From assembly GCF_009650765.1 (NCBI RefSeq), contig NZ_CP045740.1, forward strand, positions 2,604,001-2,668,000: 64,000 bases of DNA, given 5' to 3'. Every line of letters begins with the position of its first letter. The stretch's first letter is position 1. This document shows positions 35,208 through 43,399 of the stretch, in pieces. Origin of the DNA: Streptomyces sp. SUK 48. GTDB lineage: Bacteria; Actinomycetota; Actinomycetes; Streptomycetales; Streptomycetaceae. The notes beneath the pieces are model-generated. The model did no database searches, was not told the origin of the DNA, and saw nothing but the letters and a program-made list of their open reading frames with translations. The translations under genes were made by a program, and so were the position numbers.

Positions 35208-37073
35208 ATGAGGAGATCCCCCCGCGCGCTCCGGCTGCTGCTGGCCGGGCTGCTCTCCGCCGCCGGATTCACCGCGGCCGTACCCCCCGCCCATGCCGCC
35301 GGTGAGCAGGTCACCGCGTGGCTCACCACGACCGACGACTCCGGCGGCCGCCATGTCGTGCGCGGTCTCGAAGCGCAGGCGCCGTTCGCCTTCCAGTCCG
35401 GGACCGGCGGTGGCGGCACCGACATCACCGTGGACGAGAACACCCGGTACCAGACCTTCACCGGCGCCGGTGCCTCGTTCACCGACACCGCGGCCTGGCT
35501 GCTGAACAGCAGCGGCGCCCTGTCCCAGGCGACCCGGGACGCGACGATGCGCAAGCTGTTCTCGCCGACGGACGGCATCGGGCTGTCCTTCCTGCGCAAC
35601 CCGATGGGCGCCTCGGACCTCGCCCGCTACGGCTACACGTACGACGACGTGCCGGCCGGGCAGAGCGACCCGGACCTGAACCGGTTCTCCCTCGCGCACG
35701 ACCTCGCGGACGTCGCGCCGCTGACCAGGCAGGCGCTCCAGCTGAACCCCGCGCTGACCGTGATGGCCTCGCCGTGGACCGCCCCGGCCTGGATGAAGGA
35801 CAGCGGCTCGCTCGACGGGGGCTGGCTGAAGGCGGAGGACTACGGCGCCTACGCGTCCTACTTCGTCAAGTATCTCCAGGCGTACCGGGACCAGGGGATC
35901 GACGTCTCGTACGTGACCCCGCAGAACGAGCCGACCTGCTGCTCCGGCTACCCGTCGATGAGCTGGAACGCGAGCGGTCTCGCCTACTTCCTCAAGAACG
36001 ACCTGCTGCCGCAGTTGCAGTCGGCGGGCCTGAGCACCAAGGTCCTCGCGCACGACTGGAACTGGGACAGCTACGACTCCTACGCCGCGCAGTCCGTGGA
36101 CGATCCGGCGATCCGCGACCACCCCAACTTCGGCGGCATCGCCTGGCACGGCTACGGCGGTGACGTCTCCGAGCAGTCGACGATCCACGCCAAGTACCCC
36201 TCGCTGGACGCCTTCGGCACCGAGCACTCCGGGGGCACCTGGATCGCGGACCAGCAGCACGAGGACATGGCGAACATCATCGACTACACCCGCAACTGGG
36301 CGAAGTCGGTGACCAAGTGGTCGCTGGCCGTGGACCAGAACATGGGCCCGCACAACGGCGGTTGCGGCACCTGCACCGGCCTGGTCACCGTGCACGACGG
36401 GGACGGCAGGAGCGGGAGCGTGGACTACACCGTCGAGTACTACGACATGGGGCAGCTGACCAAGTTCGTACGGCCCGGCGCCCAGCGGATCGCCTCCACC
36501 GCGTCCAGCGCCGTGCCCAACGTGGCCTGGCGCAACCCGGACGGCAGCAAGGCGCTGATCGCCTACAACGGCTCCTCCGCCGCGCAGACGGTCACCATCG
36601 ACTGGGGTTCTCAGCACGCCACTTACTCGCTGCCCGGCAGGACCTCGGCGACCTTCACGTGGTCCGGCACGCAGTCCGGGGGCGGCGCGACCGGCGGTGC
36701 CTTCACCGGCCTGGCCGGCAAGTGCCTGGACGTGGCCGGCGCGTCCGGCGCCAACGGGACGGCCGTACAGCTCTACGACTGCAACGGCAGCGCCGCCCAG
36801 CAGTGGACCGTGCGGCCCGACGGCTCCGTGCGGGCGCTCGGCAAGTGCCTGGACGTCACCTCGGGCTCGACGGCCGACGGGGCGAAGACGCAGCTCTACG
36901 ACTGCAACGGGACCGGCGCCCAGCAGTGGTCGTACAACGCCTCCACCCATGACGTGGTGAACCTCGCCGCGAACAAGTGCCTGGACGTCACCGACAACTC
37001 CTCGGCCAACGGGGCCCGCGCGCAGATCTGGTCCTGCACGGGCGCCGCCAACCAGAAATGGCAGCTTCGGTGA
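35208..37073 (+). CDS. Secreted glycoside hydrolase family 30 enzyme with ricin-type CBM13
   Basis: 621 residues from ATG at 35208. A signal peptide ends near AHAAG (residue ~31). The GH30 (beta/alpha)8 barrel plus side beta-domain runs to ~residue 490: QTFTGAGASFTDTAAWLL, GIGLSFLRNPMGASD, MASPWTAPAWMKDSG, YVTPQNEPT (acid/base Glu) and AFGTEHSGG (nucleophile Glu). After a Gly-rich linker, ~125 residues of ricin-B trefoil follow with three QxW-type repeats (LAGKCLDVAG, CNGSAAQQW; LGKCLDVTS, CNGTGAQQW; ANKCLDVTD, CTGAANQKW). Likely an endo-beta-1,6-glucanase or related activity, working with the GH3 partner. Exact linkage is inferred. Confidence 0.92.
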   Translation: MRRSPRALRLLLAGLLSAAGFTAAVPPAHAAGEQVTAWLTTTDDSGGRHVVRGLEAQAPFAFQSGTGGGGTDITVDENTRYQTFTGAGASFTDTAAWLLNSSGALSQATRDATMRKLFSPTDGIGLSFLRNPMGASDLARYGYTYDDVPAGQSDPDLNRFSLAHDLADVAPLTRQALQLNPALTVMASPWTAPAWMKDSGSLDGGWLKAEDYGAYASYFVKYLQAYRDQGIDVSYVTPQNEPTCCSGYPSMSWNASGLAYFLKNDLLPQLQSAGLSTKVLAHDWNWDSYDSYAAQSVDDPAIRDHPNFGGIAWHGYGGDVSEQSTIHAKYPSLDAFGTEHSGGTWIADQQHEDMANIIDYTRNWAKSVTKWSLAVDQNMGPHNGGCGTCTGLVTVHDGDGRSGSVDYTVEYYDMGQLTKFVRPGAQRIASTASSAVPNVAWRNPDGSKALIAYNGSSAAQTVTIDWGSQHATYSLPGRTSATFTWSGTQSGGGATGGAFTGLAGKCLDVAGASGANGTAVQLYDCNGSAAQQWTVRPDGSVRALGKCLDVTSGSTADGAKTQLYDCNGTGAQQWSYNASTHDVVNLAANKCLDVTDNSSANGARAQIWSCTGAANQKWQLR

Positions 37074-37177
37074 CGAGCGGCCCGGGGCCGGCCGGGGGAC
37101 GATGAGGGAGCCGGTCGTCCCCCGGCCGGTCCGCCGCTCGCCGATGAGTCCCGTCGCCACCCCGCTGGAGTCCTCTC

Positions 37178-37780
37178 ATGACCACACCGCAGGATCTGTT
37201 CCTCGTCAGCGTGGACGTGCCCGGCGCGCGCCCCGTCGAGCAGGGCGATCTGTCGCTGGCCCTCGCGGGGGCCGAGCTGATCGATCTGCTGGGGACGCGG
37301 GCGCTCACCCTGGACGGCGAGCGCGTCGTGCCGGGGGCGGAGCTGAGCACGGGTGACCGGATGCTGGACGAGGCGGGCGCGGCGCTGGTGCGCGCGGAGC
37401 CGTACGAGAGTGTCGAGGACTGGCTGTGGCGCCGGGGCCGCGGGCTCGCCGCCGCCTACAGGGACGACCTGGACCGCGCGGGTCAGCTCACCGGGGAACG
37501 CCGGCGCCTGCTGCCCCGGCGCGGCGGGGACGCCCCGCAGCCGGACACGCCCGCCCGCCGGCACGCGGCCGAGCGCTGGTGGTCCCACGAGCCGGTCCTG
37601 ACCGCCCTCGCCGTCCCGCTGGGCATCGGCGAGGACCGCACGGACGGCAACGAGAACGCCGACGACGCGGTCCTCACCGTCCTGGCCACCGTCGGCGACG
37701 CGATCACCGAACTGACGGCGGTCCGGGAACGCCGGCGCATCGAGAACGCCGCGTTCGACAACATCTGGCGCGCGCCCTGA
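37178..37780 (+). CDS. GPP34 (GOLPH3-like) family protein
   Basis: 200 residues from ATG at 37178 with GGAG 7 bases upstream. LFLVSVDVPGA...LSLALAGAELIDLLG and DRMLDEAGAALV match the GPP34 fold, and the tail VLTVLATVGDAITELTAVRERRRIENAAFDNIW fits the family. Eukaryotic GOLPH3 binds phosphatidylinositol 4-phosphate; the bacterial role is unknown. Streptomycetes carry many copies. It converges on cimA with a 78-base gap. Confidence 0.88.
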   Translation: MTTPQDLFLVSVDVPGARPVEQGDLSLALAGAELIDLLGTRALTLDGERVVPGAELSTGDRMLDEAGAALVRAEPYESVEDWLWRRGRGLAAAYRDDLDRAGQLTGERRRLLPRRGGDAPQPDTPARRHAAERWWSHEPVLTALAVPLGIGEDRTDGNENADDAVLTVLATVGDAITELTAVRERRRIENAAFDNIWRAP

Positions 37781-37858
37781 GGACGGGGCGTCCCCTCTTC
37801 ACGGGGGCGCCCCGGACCCCTCACGGCGGGGCGCTCCGGTCGTCGTACCCGTGGAGCG

Positions 37859-39466
37859 TTACGCCGGTACCACGCCCGCGCGCAGCAGGCCGTAGGTGTA
37901 CGCGTCCTCCAGGGCCTGCCAGGAGGCGGCGATGACGTTTTCCGCGACGCCCACCGTGGACCACTCGCCGGTGGTGTCGGAGGTGGAGATGAGGACGCGG
38001 GTGGTGCTGGAGGTGCCGTGGCGGCCTTCCAGGATGCGGACGCGGTAGTCGACCAGTTCGAGGGCGGCGAGCTGGGGGTAGATCTTCTCCAGGGCGACCC
38101 GCAGGGCGCGGTCGAGGGCGTTGACCGGGCCGTTGCCCTCGGCGGTGGCCACGATGCGCTCGCTCTTGGCCCACAGCTTGACCGTGGCCTCGTTGGCATG
38201 GCTGCCGTCGGGGCGGTCTTCGGCGATCGCCCGCCAGGACTCCACGTCGAAGTACTTCAGCGCCTTGCCCTCGACCTCGCCGCGCAGCAGCAGCTCGAAG
38301 GAGGCGTCGGCCGCTTCGTAGGTGTAGCCCTTGAGCTCGCGCTCCTTGACCCGGGCCACCACCCGCCCGATCAGCTCGCGGTCGCCGCCGAGGTCGACGC
38401 CGAGTTCCTTGCCCTTGAGCTCCACGGAGGCGCGGCCCGCCATGTCGGAGACCAGCATCCGCATGGAGTTGCCGACCCGCGCGGGATCGATGTGCTGGTA
38501 CAGGTCCGGGTCGACCTTGATCGCGGAGGCGTGCAGCCCGGCCTTGTGCGCGAACGCGGAGACACCCACGTACGGCTGATGCGTGGACGGCGTGAGGTTG
38601 ACGACCTCGGCGATGGCGTGCGAGATCCGGGTCATCTCGCGCAGCCGGCCCTCGGGCAGCACCTGCTTGCCGTACTTCAGCTCCAGCGCGGCGACCACCG
38701 GGAACAGGTTGGCGTTGCCGACCCGCTCGCCGTAGCCGTTGGCCGTGCACTGCACATGCGTGGCACCGCCGTCGACCGCGGCCAGCGTGTTGGCGACCGC
38801 GCAGCCGGTGTCGTCCTGGGCGTGGATGCCGAGCCGGGCGCCGGTGTCGGCGAGCACGGTGGCGACGACGGCGTGCACCTGGGCGGGCAGCATGCCGCCG
38901 TTCGTGTCACACAGCACCACCACGTCGGCCCCGGCCTCGGCGGCGGCGCGGACGACGGCCTTCGCGTACTCGGGGTTCGCGCGGTAGCCGTCGAAGAAGT
39001 GCTCGCAGTCCACGAAGACCCGGCGGCCCTGCTCGCGCAGGTGCAAGACGGTGTCGCGGACCATCTCCAGGTTCTCGTCCAGCGTGGTGCGCAGCGCCAT
39101 CTCGACATGCCGGTCGTGCGCCTTGGCGACCAGCGTGATCACCGGGGCGCCGGACTCCAGCAGCGCCCTGACCTGCGGGTCGTCGGCGGCCTTGGCCCCG
39201 GGGCGGCGGGTGGCACCGAAGGCGACGAGCCGGGCGGTGCGGAATGCGATCTCGTTCTTGGCGCGGGCGAAGAACTCGGTGTCGCGGGGGTTGGCGCCGG
39301 GCCAGCCGCCCTCGATGAAGCCGACGCCGAAGTCGTCCAGGTGCCGGGCGATGGCGAGCTTGTCCGCGACGGTGAGGTTGATGCCCTCGCGCTGCGCGCC
39401 GTCGCGCAGCGTGGTGTCGAAGACGTGGAACGAGTCGTCGAGCTCGCTGGTTGCCGTCTCGGTCAT
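37859..39466 (-). CDS. cimA: (R)-citramalate synthase
   Basis: 535 residues from ATG at 39466 (MTETATSELDDSFHVFDTTLRDG). It condenses acetyl-CoA and pyruvate to citramalate, a threonine-independent entry to isoleucine. The HMGL-like barrel has FDTTLRDGAQREGINL (metal Asp) and the metal ligands in GIHAQDDTGCAVANTLAA. Helical linkers (AFAHKAGLHASAIKVDPDLYQHI) lead to a C-terminal LeuA-type allosteric domain (LELVDYRVRILEG, SSTTRVLISTSD) that senses the end product. FIEGGWPGANPRDTEFF distinguishes CimA from LeuA. Its 5' leader carries a terminator-like hairpin with a U-run (39577-39602), suggesting attenuation. Confidence 0.93.
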   Translation of the reverse strand: MTETATSELDDSFHVFDTTLRDGAQREGINLTVADKLAIARHLDDFGVGFIEGGWPGANPRDTEFFARAKNEIAFRTARLVAFGATRRPGAKAADDPQVRALLESGAPVITLVAKAHDRHVEMALRTTLDENLEMVRDTVLHLREQGRRVFVDCEHFFDGYRANPEYAKAVVRAAAEAGADVVVLCDTNGGMLPAQVHAVVATVLADTGARLGIHAQDDTGCAVANTLAAVDGGATHVQCTANGYGERVGNANLFPVVAALELKYGKQVLPEGRLREMTRISHAIAEVVNLTPSTHQPYVGVSAFAHKAGLHASAIKVDPDLYQHIDPARVGNSMRMLVSDMAGRASVELKGKELGVDLGGDRELIGRVVARVKERELKGYTYEAADASFELLLRGEVEGKALKYFDVESWRAIAEDRPDGSHANEATVKLWAKSERIVATAEGNGPVNALDRALRVALEKIYPQLAALELVDYRVRILEGRHGTSSTTRVLISTSDTTGEWSTVGVAENVIAASWQALEDAYTYGLLRAGVVPA

Positions 39467-39576
39467 GGTCTCAAGGCTCCTGTTGTGGATCTTCGGTCTT
39501 ACCGGAATGACCGGCTCCACCGTCCCCCCAATAATCCCCCGCGCTCGGTTCACGGCTGAAGGTGGGCCGTAAAACG

Positions 39577-39602
39577 AAAAAACCCCTCGCGGATGCGAGA
39601 GG
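39577..39602 (-). promoter_or_regulatory. Attenuator-like terminator in the cimA leader
   Basis: Read on the minus strand, CCTCTCGC-atcc-GCGAGGGG is followed by TTTTTT, 111 bases before the cimA ATG. The U-run and hairpin are nearly the same as those before ilvB. A GTG at 39662 opens a frame with codons for Val-Thr-Ile then Val, Val, Val, but this frame does not stop before the hairpin, so the sensing peptide is uncertain. GATTAT near 39690 may be a -10 element. Confidence 0.65.
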
Positions 39603-39752
39603 TCTGCGCGCGGGTCGAGGACGAACGGTGGCCACCCGCACCTGGTCGTGCGAGATGGTCACTGCGGACCGGCGCGCCTGCTGCCAATAATCGTGGCGAA
39701 CGTAAGCACGGGGGAAGTCTGGCACAGCACCGCCCCCGGCTCACCGTCCGTC

Positions 39753-41063
39753 TCAGGATGCGGTCGCCGCGCTGGACTCCGCCACTCCACCGGCCCCGCG
39801 CGTCCCGGCCAGATCCAGGTCCTTCGTCTCCCGCATGGTGACGTACACGATGAGCGATACGGCCGCGCATCCCGCCACGTACCAGAAGAACCCGGACTCG
39901 ATCCCGGCCTTCTTGAACCACAGCGCGATGTATTCGGCGGTGCCGCCGAAGAGGGCGTTGGCGAGGGCGTACGGGAGGGCGACGCCCAAGGAGCGGACAC
40001 TCGTCGGGAACAGCTCGGCCTTCACACAGGCGTTGATCGAGGTGTAGCCGGTGACGATCACCAGCGCGAGCAGCGCGAGGCCGAGCGCGGACCAGTAGCC
40101 GCCGGCGTGCCCCAGCAGGGTCATGATCGGCACGGTCAGGACGGTGGAGCCGACCGCGAAGGTGATCAGCAGCGGCCGGCGCCCGATCCGGTCGGACAGG
40201 GCCCCGGCGAGCGGCTGGAGCGCGGCGAAGACGATCAGCGCGGTGAAGGAGACGAGGGTCGCGGTGTCCTTGGACAGGCCCGCCGAGTTGGAGAGGTACT
40301 TGGTCAGGTAGGTGGTGTACGTGTAGTACGCGACCGTGCCGCCCATGGTGAGCGCGATGACGAGGAACGCCTCGCGCCGGTGCCGCCACAGGGCGCGCAG
40401 GGTGCCGCGCTCCTCGGCGGCCGAGGCGTCCTCGTCGTACACCTCGCTCTCCGGCATGGTGCGGCGCAGATAGAAGACGACGGCCGCGCCGAGGGCGCCG
40501 ACGACGAAGGGGATGCGCCAGCCGTAGCTGTGCAAGGCGGAGTCGGACAGGGTGCGCTGGAGGACGATCTGGAGGCCGAGGCCGATGATCTGGCCGACGG
40601 TCATGGACACGTACTGGAAGCTGGAGGCGAAGCCGCGCCGCTTCGGATCGGTGGCCTCGGTGAGGTAGGTGGCGCTGGCCGCGTACTCGCCGCCCACCGA
40701 CAGGCCCTGGAGCAGCCGGGCGACGAGCAGGACGAGGGCGCCGCCGTACCCGGCGACCGCGTACGTGGGCGCGACGGCGATCAGCACCGCCGAGGCCGAC
40801 ATCAGGGTGACGGTCAGCGTCAGCGCCGCCTTGCGGCCCCTGCGGTCGCCGACCCGCCCGAGCAGCCAGCCGCCGACGGGCCGCATGAAGAACCCGACGG
40901 CGAAGATGCCGGCGGTGTTCATCAGCTGCGCGGTGGGGTTCCCACTCGGGAAGAACGCCCCGGCGAAATAGGTGGCGAAGCTGGCGTACACGAACCAGTC
41001 GAACCACTCGACCATGTTCCCCGCCGACCCGACCCAGATCTTCTTCCAGTGGTGGATTCCCAT
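39753..41063 (-). CDS. MFS transporter, metabolite:H+ symporter (MHS/KgtP-like) family
   Basis: 436 residues from ATG at 41063 with 12 predicted membrane segments. MHS signatures: AGNMVEWFDWFVYASFATYFAGAFFP in helix 1, GRVGDRRGRKAALTLTV in the 2-3 loop, LLQGLSVGGEYAASATYLTE in helices 4-5, and GALSDRIGRRPLL in the 8-9 loop. Relatives carry 2-oxoglutarate, citrate, proline/betaine or shikimate with protons. It lies 106 bases after the TetR gene on the same strand, so its substrate may relate to the urease/agmatine genes. This is inferred. Confidence 0.88.
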   Translation of the reverse strand: MGIHHWKKIWVGSAGNMVEWFDWFVYASFATYFAGAFFPSGNPTAQLMNTAGIFAVGFFMRPVGGWLLGRVGDRRGRKAALTLTVTLMSASAVLIAVAPTYAVAGYGGALVLLVARLLQGLSVGGEYAASATYLTEATDPKRRGFASSFQYVSMTVGQIIGLGLQIVLQRTLSDSALHSYGWRIPFVVGALGAAVVFYLRRTMPESEVYDEDASAAEERGTLRALWRHRREAFLVIALTMGGTVAYYTYTTYLTKYLSNSAGLSKDTATLVSFTALIVFAALQPLAGALSDRIGRRPLLITFAVGSTVLTVPIMTLLGHAGGYWSALGLALLALVIVTGYTSINACVKAELFPTSVRSLGVALPYALANALFGGTAEYIALWFKKAGIESGFFWYVAGCAAVSLIVYVTMRETKDLDLAGTRGAGGVAESSAATAS

Positions 41064-41169
41064 GGGCCCTTACCTGCCCGCGAGTTGAACGGACGATGCG
41101 CCCCACAGAGGCGCGGAGAACCGCGCGAGCCACCACGACGCACCCGCACCCGCCGAACCACCGACATCC

Positions 41170-41787
41170 CTAGGGCAAGCGGGCGACCAGACCGTCCTCG
41201 ATGAACTCCCTCACATGCGCGAGCACTTGCTCCCGCGAAACCCCCCGCAGCCCGATGGCGACATGGATCGAGAACCCGTCCAGCAGCGCACGCGTCCGCG
41301 TCGCGAAGCGGTCCGCGTCCACCGCCCTGAACTCCCCCCGCGAGACGCCCTCCGCGATCAGGGCGACGAGGTCCCGGTGCCACGCCCCCTCGATCGCGGA
41401 CTGGCGGGCGCGCGCGTCGTCGTCGGCGTTCTGGGAACGGTTCCAGACCTCGAGCCACAGGGTCCAGTGCGGATCGCGGTGGCCCTCGGGGACGTACAGA
41501 TCGACGTACGCCGCCAGCCGTTCCCGGGCCGAGCCCTCCCCCGCGAGCAGCCGGCCGCGCGCCGCCCCGAGCCGGCCCTCGCTCCACTCCAGGGTCTGGA
41601 GCAGCAGTTCGTCCTTGGAGCGGAAGTAGTAGAGGAGGTGCCCGCTGCTCATCCCGACCTCGCGGCCGAGCGCCGCCATGGTGAGCTTCTCCAGACCGCG
41701 CTCGGCGATCATGCCCATGGCCGCGGCGAGCAGCTCCTCGCGGGGCGGGGCGGGGGTGCGCCGGCGCGGCGCGGACGCCTCGCTCAC
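41170..41787 (-). CDS. TetR-family regulator
   Basis: 205 residues from GTG at 41787, whose GTGA overlaps the stop of the preceding gene. The N-terminal helix-turn-helix is REELLAAAMGMIAERGLEKLTMAALGREVGMSSGHLLYYFRSKDELL. The ligand domain (LWLEVWNRSQNADDDARARQSAI, FATRTRALLDGFSIHVAIGL) resembles BetI/RutR-like TetR_C groups that respond to nitrogen compounds. As the fifth gene of the ureAB-led run, it probably feeds back on the palindromes at 45945-45984. The ligand is unknown. Confidence 0.92.
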   Translation of the reverse strand: MSEASAPRRRTPAPPREELLAAAMGMIAERGLEKLTMAALGREVGMSSGHLLYYFRSKDELLLQTLEWSEGRLGAARGRLLAGEGSARERLAAYVDLYVPEGHRDPHWTLWLEVWNRSQNADDDARARQSAIEGAWHRDLVALIAEGVSRGEFRAVDADRFATRTRALLDGFSIHVAIGLRGVSREQVLAHVREFIEDGLVARLP

Positions 41788-42278
41788 GCGGGGACCAGCC
41801 GTACGGCGGTGGGCAGGAAGTGGGTCTCGTACGGCCCGTAGCACTCGGCGAACAGCGTCGCCACCGGCGTCCGGCAGCCCGGGCAGAGGAAGTTGGGCCC
41901 CTGCTGTCCGGTGGGTCCGCAGCAGCCGGAGTCCCGGCAGTCGTCGTTGCCCAGGAGGTGGCCGCGGGTGTCCTCGGGGTGGACGACCAGGGTGTCCCGG
42001 GGGCCGGCGGACATCAGGAAGCCCGGGCCTTCCGGGTCCGCGACGCAGACGCCGGGCACCGCGGCCCCGATCCACTCGGGATCCGGGTGCGGCACGAACG
42101 GCGCCCCCGACGGCTCGGGGTCCACCGCGCAGGTCCCGCGCGGCACGGTGGGGGGCGCCTCCCGGAACCCGTCGGCGTTCTTGGCCCCGCTGTTCGGGGG
42201 GCGTTCGGGCAATTCGGCCAGCAGGCGCACCGGCTCACAGAGCCGGCGGCCGCAGCCCGCGCAGACCAGGACGTTCAT
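41784..42278 (-). CDS. Cys-rich hypothetical protein (possible zinc ribbon)
   Basis: 164 residues from ATG at 42278 (MNVLVCAGCGRRLCEPVRLL). CxxC pairs occur at the N-terminus (CAGC) and near the C-terminus (CRDSGCCGPTG, LCPGC), spaced for two zinc knuckles. The middle is Pro/Gly/Asp-rich (HPDPEWIGAAVPGVCVADPEG, TLVVHPEDTRGHLLGNDDC). No enzyme family is recognised. It lies 9 bases after the agmatine deiminase gene and overlaps tetR by four bases, so it belongs to the operon. Confidence 0.8.
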   Translation of the reverse strand: MNVLVCAGCGRRLCEPVRLLAELPERPPNSGAKNADGFREAPPTVPRGTCAVDPEPSGAPFVPHPDPEWIGAAVPGVCVADPEGPGFLMSAGPRDTLVVHPEDTRGHLLGNDDCRDSGCCGPTGQQGPNFLCPGCRTPVATLFAECYGPYETHFLPTAVRLVPA

Positions 42279-42287
42279 CCGTATGTT

Positions 42288-43340
42288 CTACCCGACCCGG
42301 AGCGTCGACGGCTGCTGCTGGGTGATGCAGTGGATGCCGCCCCCGGCCGCGAAGATCTGGCGGGCGTCGACCAGGGTGACGGTGCGGTCGGGGAAGAGGC
42401 GCCGGAAGAGGACGGCGGCCGTCTCGTCACGGGGGTCGTCGAAGGCGCACAGGACGACGCCGTCGTTGCAGAGGTAGTGGTTGATGTAGGAGTAGTCGGC
42501 CCAGTGGCCGTCGGCCTCCAGGACGGTCGGCGCGGGGACCTCCACGACCTCCAGGGGGCGGCCCTGGGCGTCGGTCGAGGACCTGAGGAGGCCGATGATC
42601 TCCTTGCTGACCTCGTGGTCGGGGTGGGCGGGGTCCGGCTGGTGGTGGGCGAGGACGACGCCGGGACGGGCGAAGGCGGCCACGATGTCGACATGGCCCA
42701 GGGTGCCGAAGCCGTACGGCGGATAGTCGGCGGTCAGGCCGCGCGGCAGCCAGATGGCCTTGCTGGTGCCGAGGTGGGCGTGGATCTCCGCCTCGGCCCG
42801 CTCCCGCGTCCAGTGCGGGTTGCGCTCGGGGCCCAGCTGCACGGTCTCGGTGAGCAGCACGGTGCCCTCGCCGTCGACATGGATGCCGCCGCCCTCGTTG
42901 ACCAGCGCCGAGGCGTACGTCCTCGCCCGGGCGAGGTCGGCGACATGGCCGCCGATCTTCGCGTCGTGCTCCCAGCGGGCCCAGTCCTGGGCGCCCCAGC
43001 CGTTGAACGTCCAGTCCACTGCGGCCAGTTCACCCTCGTCGTTGGTCAGGAAGGTGGGGCCGATGTCGCGCATCCAGGCGTCGTCCAGCTCGCGCTCCAC
43101 GAGGTCGATGTCCGGCCCGAGCAGCTCCCGCGCCCCGGCCGACGCACCGGGGCCGCAGACCACGGTCACCGGTTCGAAGCGGCGCACGGCGCGGGCCACC
43201 GAGGCCCAGGCGTGCCGGGAGGCGGCGAGGTCGTCGGCGTCGTCGAAGGTGGGGTTGGGGCCCGGCCACGCCATCCAGGTGCGCTCGTGCGGGGTCCACT
43301 CGGCGGGCATGCGGAAGCCGTCGGCGGCAGGGGTGCTCAT
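42288..43340 (-). CDS. aguA: Agmatine deiminase
   Basis: 350 residues from ATG at 43340 (MSTPAADGFRMPAEWTPHER). It hydrolyses agmatine to N-carbamoylputrescine and ammonia. The pentein-fold signatures are complete: WMAWPGPNP, DDAWMRDIGPTFLTNDEG, NEGGGIHVDGEGTVLLTE, GTLGHVDIVAAFARPG (His), and the catalytic Cys ~338 in GGGIHCITQQQP. It starts 60 bases after the ureC stop. Ammonia release next to a urease suggests a nitrogen-scavenging unit; the second polyamine enzyme (N-carbamoylputrescine amidase) is not in the window. Confidence 0.95.
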   Translation of the reverse strand: MSTPAADGFRMPAEWTPHERTWMAWPGPNPTFDDADDLAASRHAWASVARAVRRFEPVTVVCGPGASAGARELLGPDIDLVERELDDAWMRDIGPTFLTNDEGELAAVDWTFNGWGAQDWARWEHDAKIGGHVADLARARTYASALVNEGGGIHVDGEGTVLLTETVQLGPERNPHWTRERAEAEIHAHLGTSKAIWLPRGLTADYPPYGFGTLGHVDIVAAFARPGVVLAHHQPDPAHPDHEVSKEIIGLLRSSTDAQGRPLEVVEVPAPTVLEADGHWADYSYINHYLCNDGVVLCAFDDPRDETAAVLFRRLFPDRTVTLVDARQIFAAGGGIHCITQQQPSTLRVG

Positions 43341-43399
43341 CTGGGGGTCCGTTTCGGGGTTCACAGGAGGGGTGCCAGGTTCACAGGCGTCTTCGAAGG

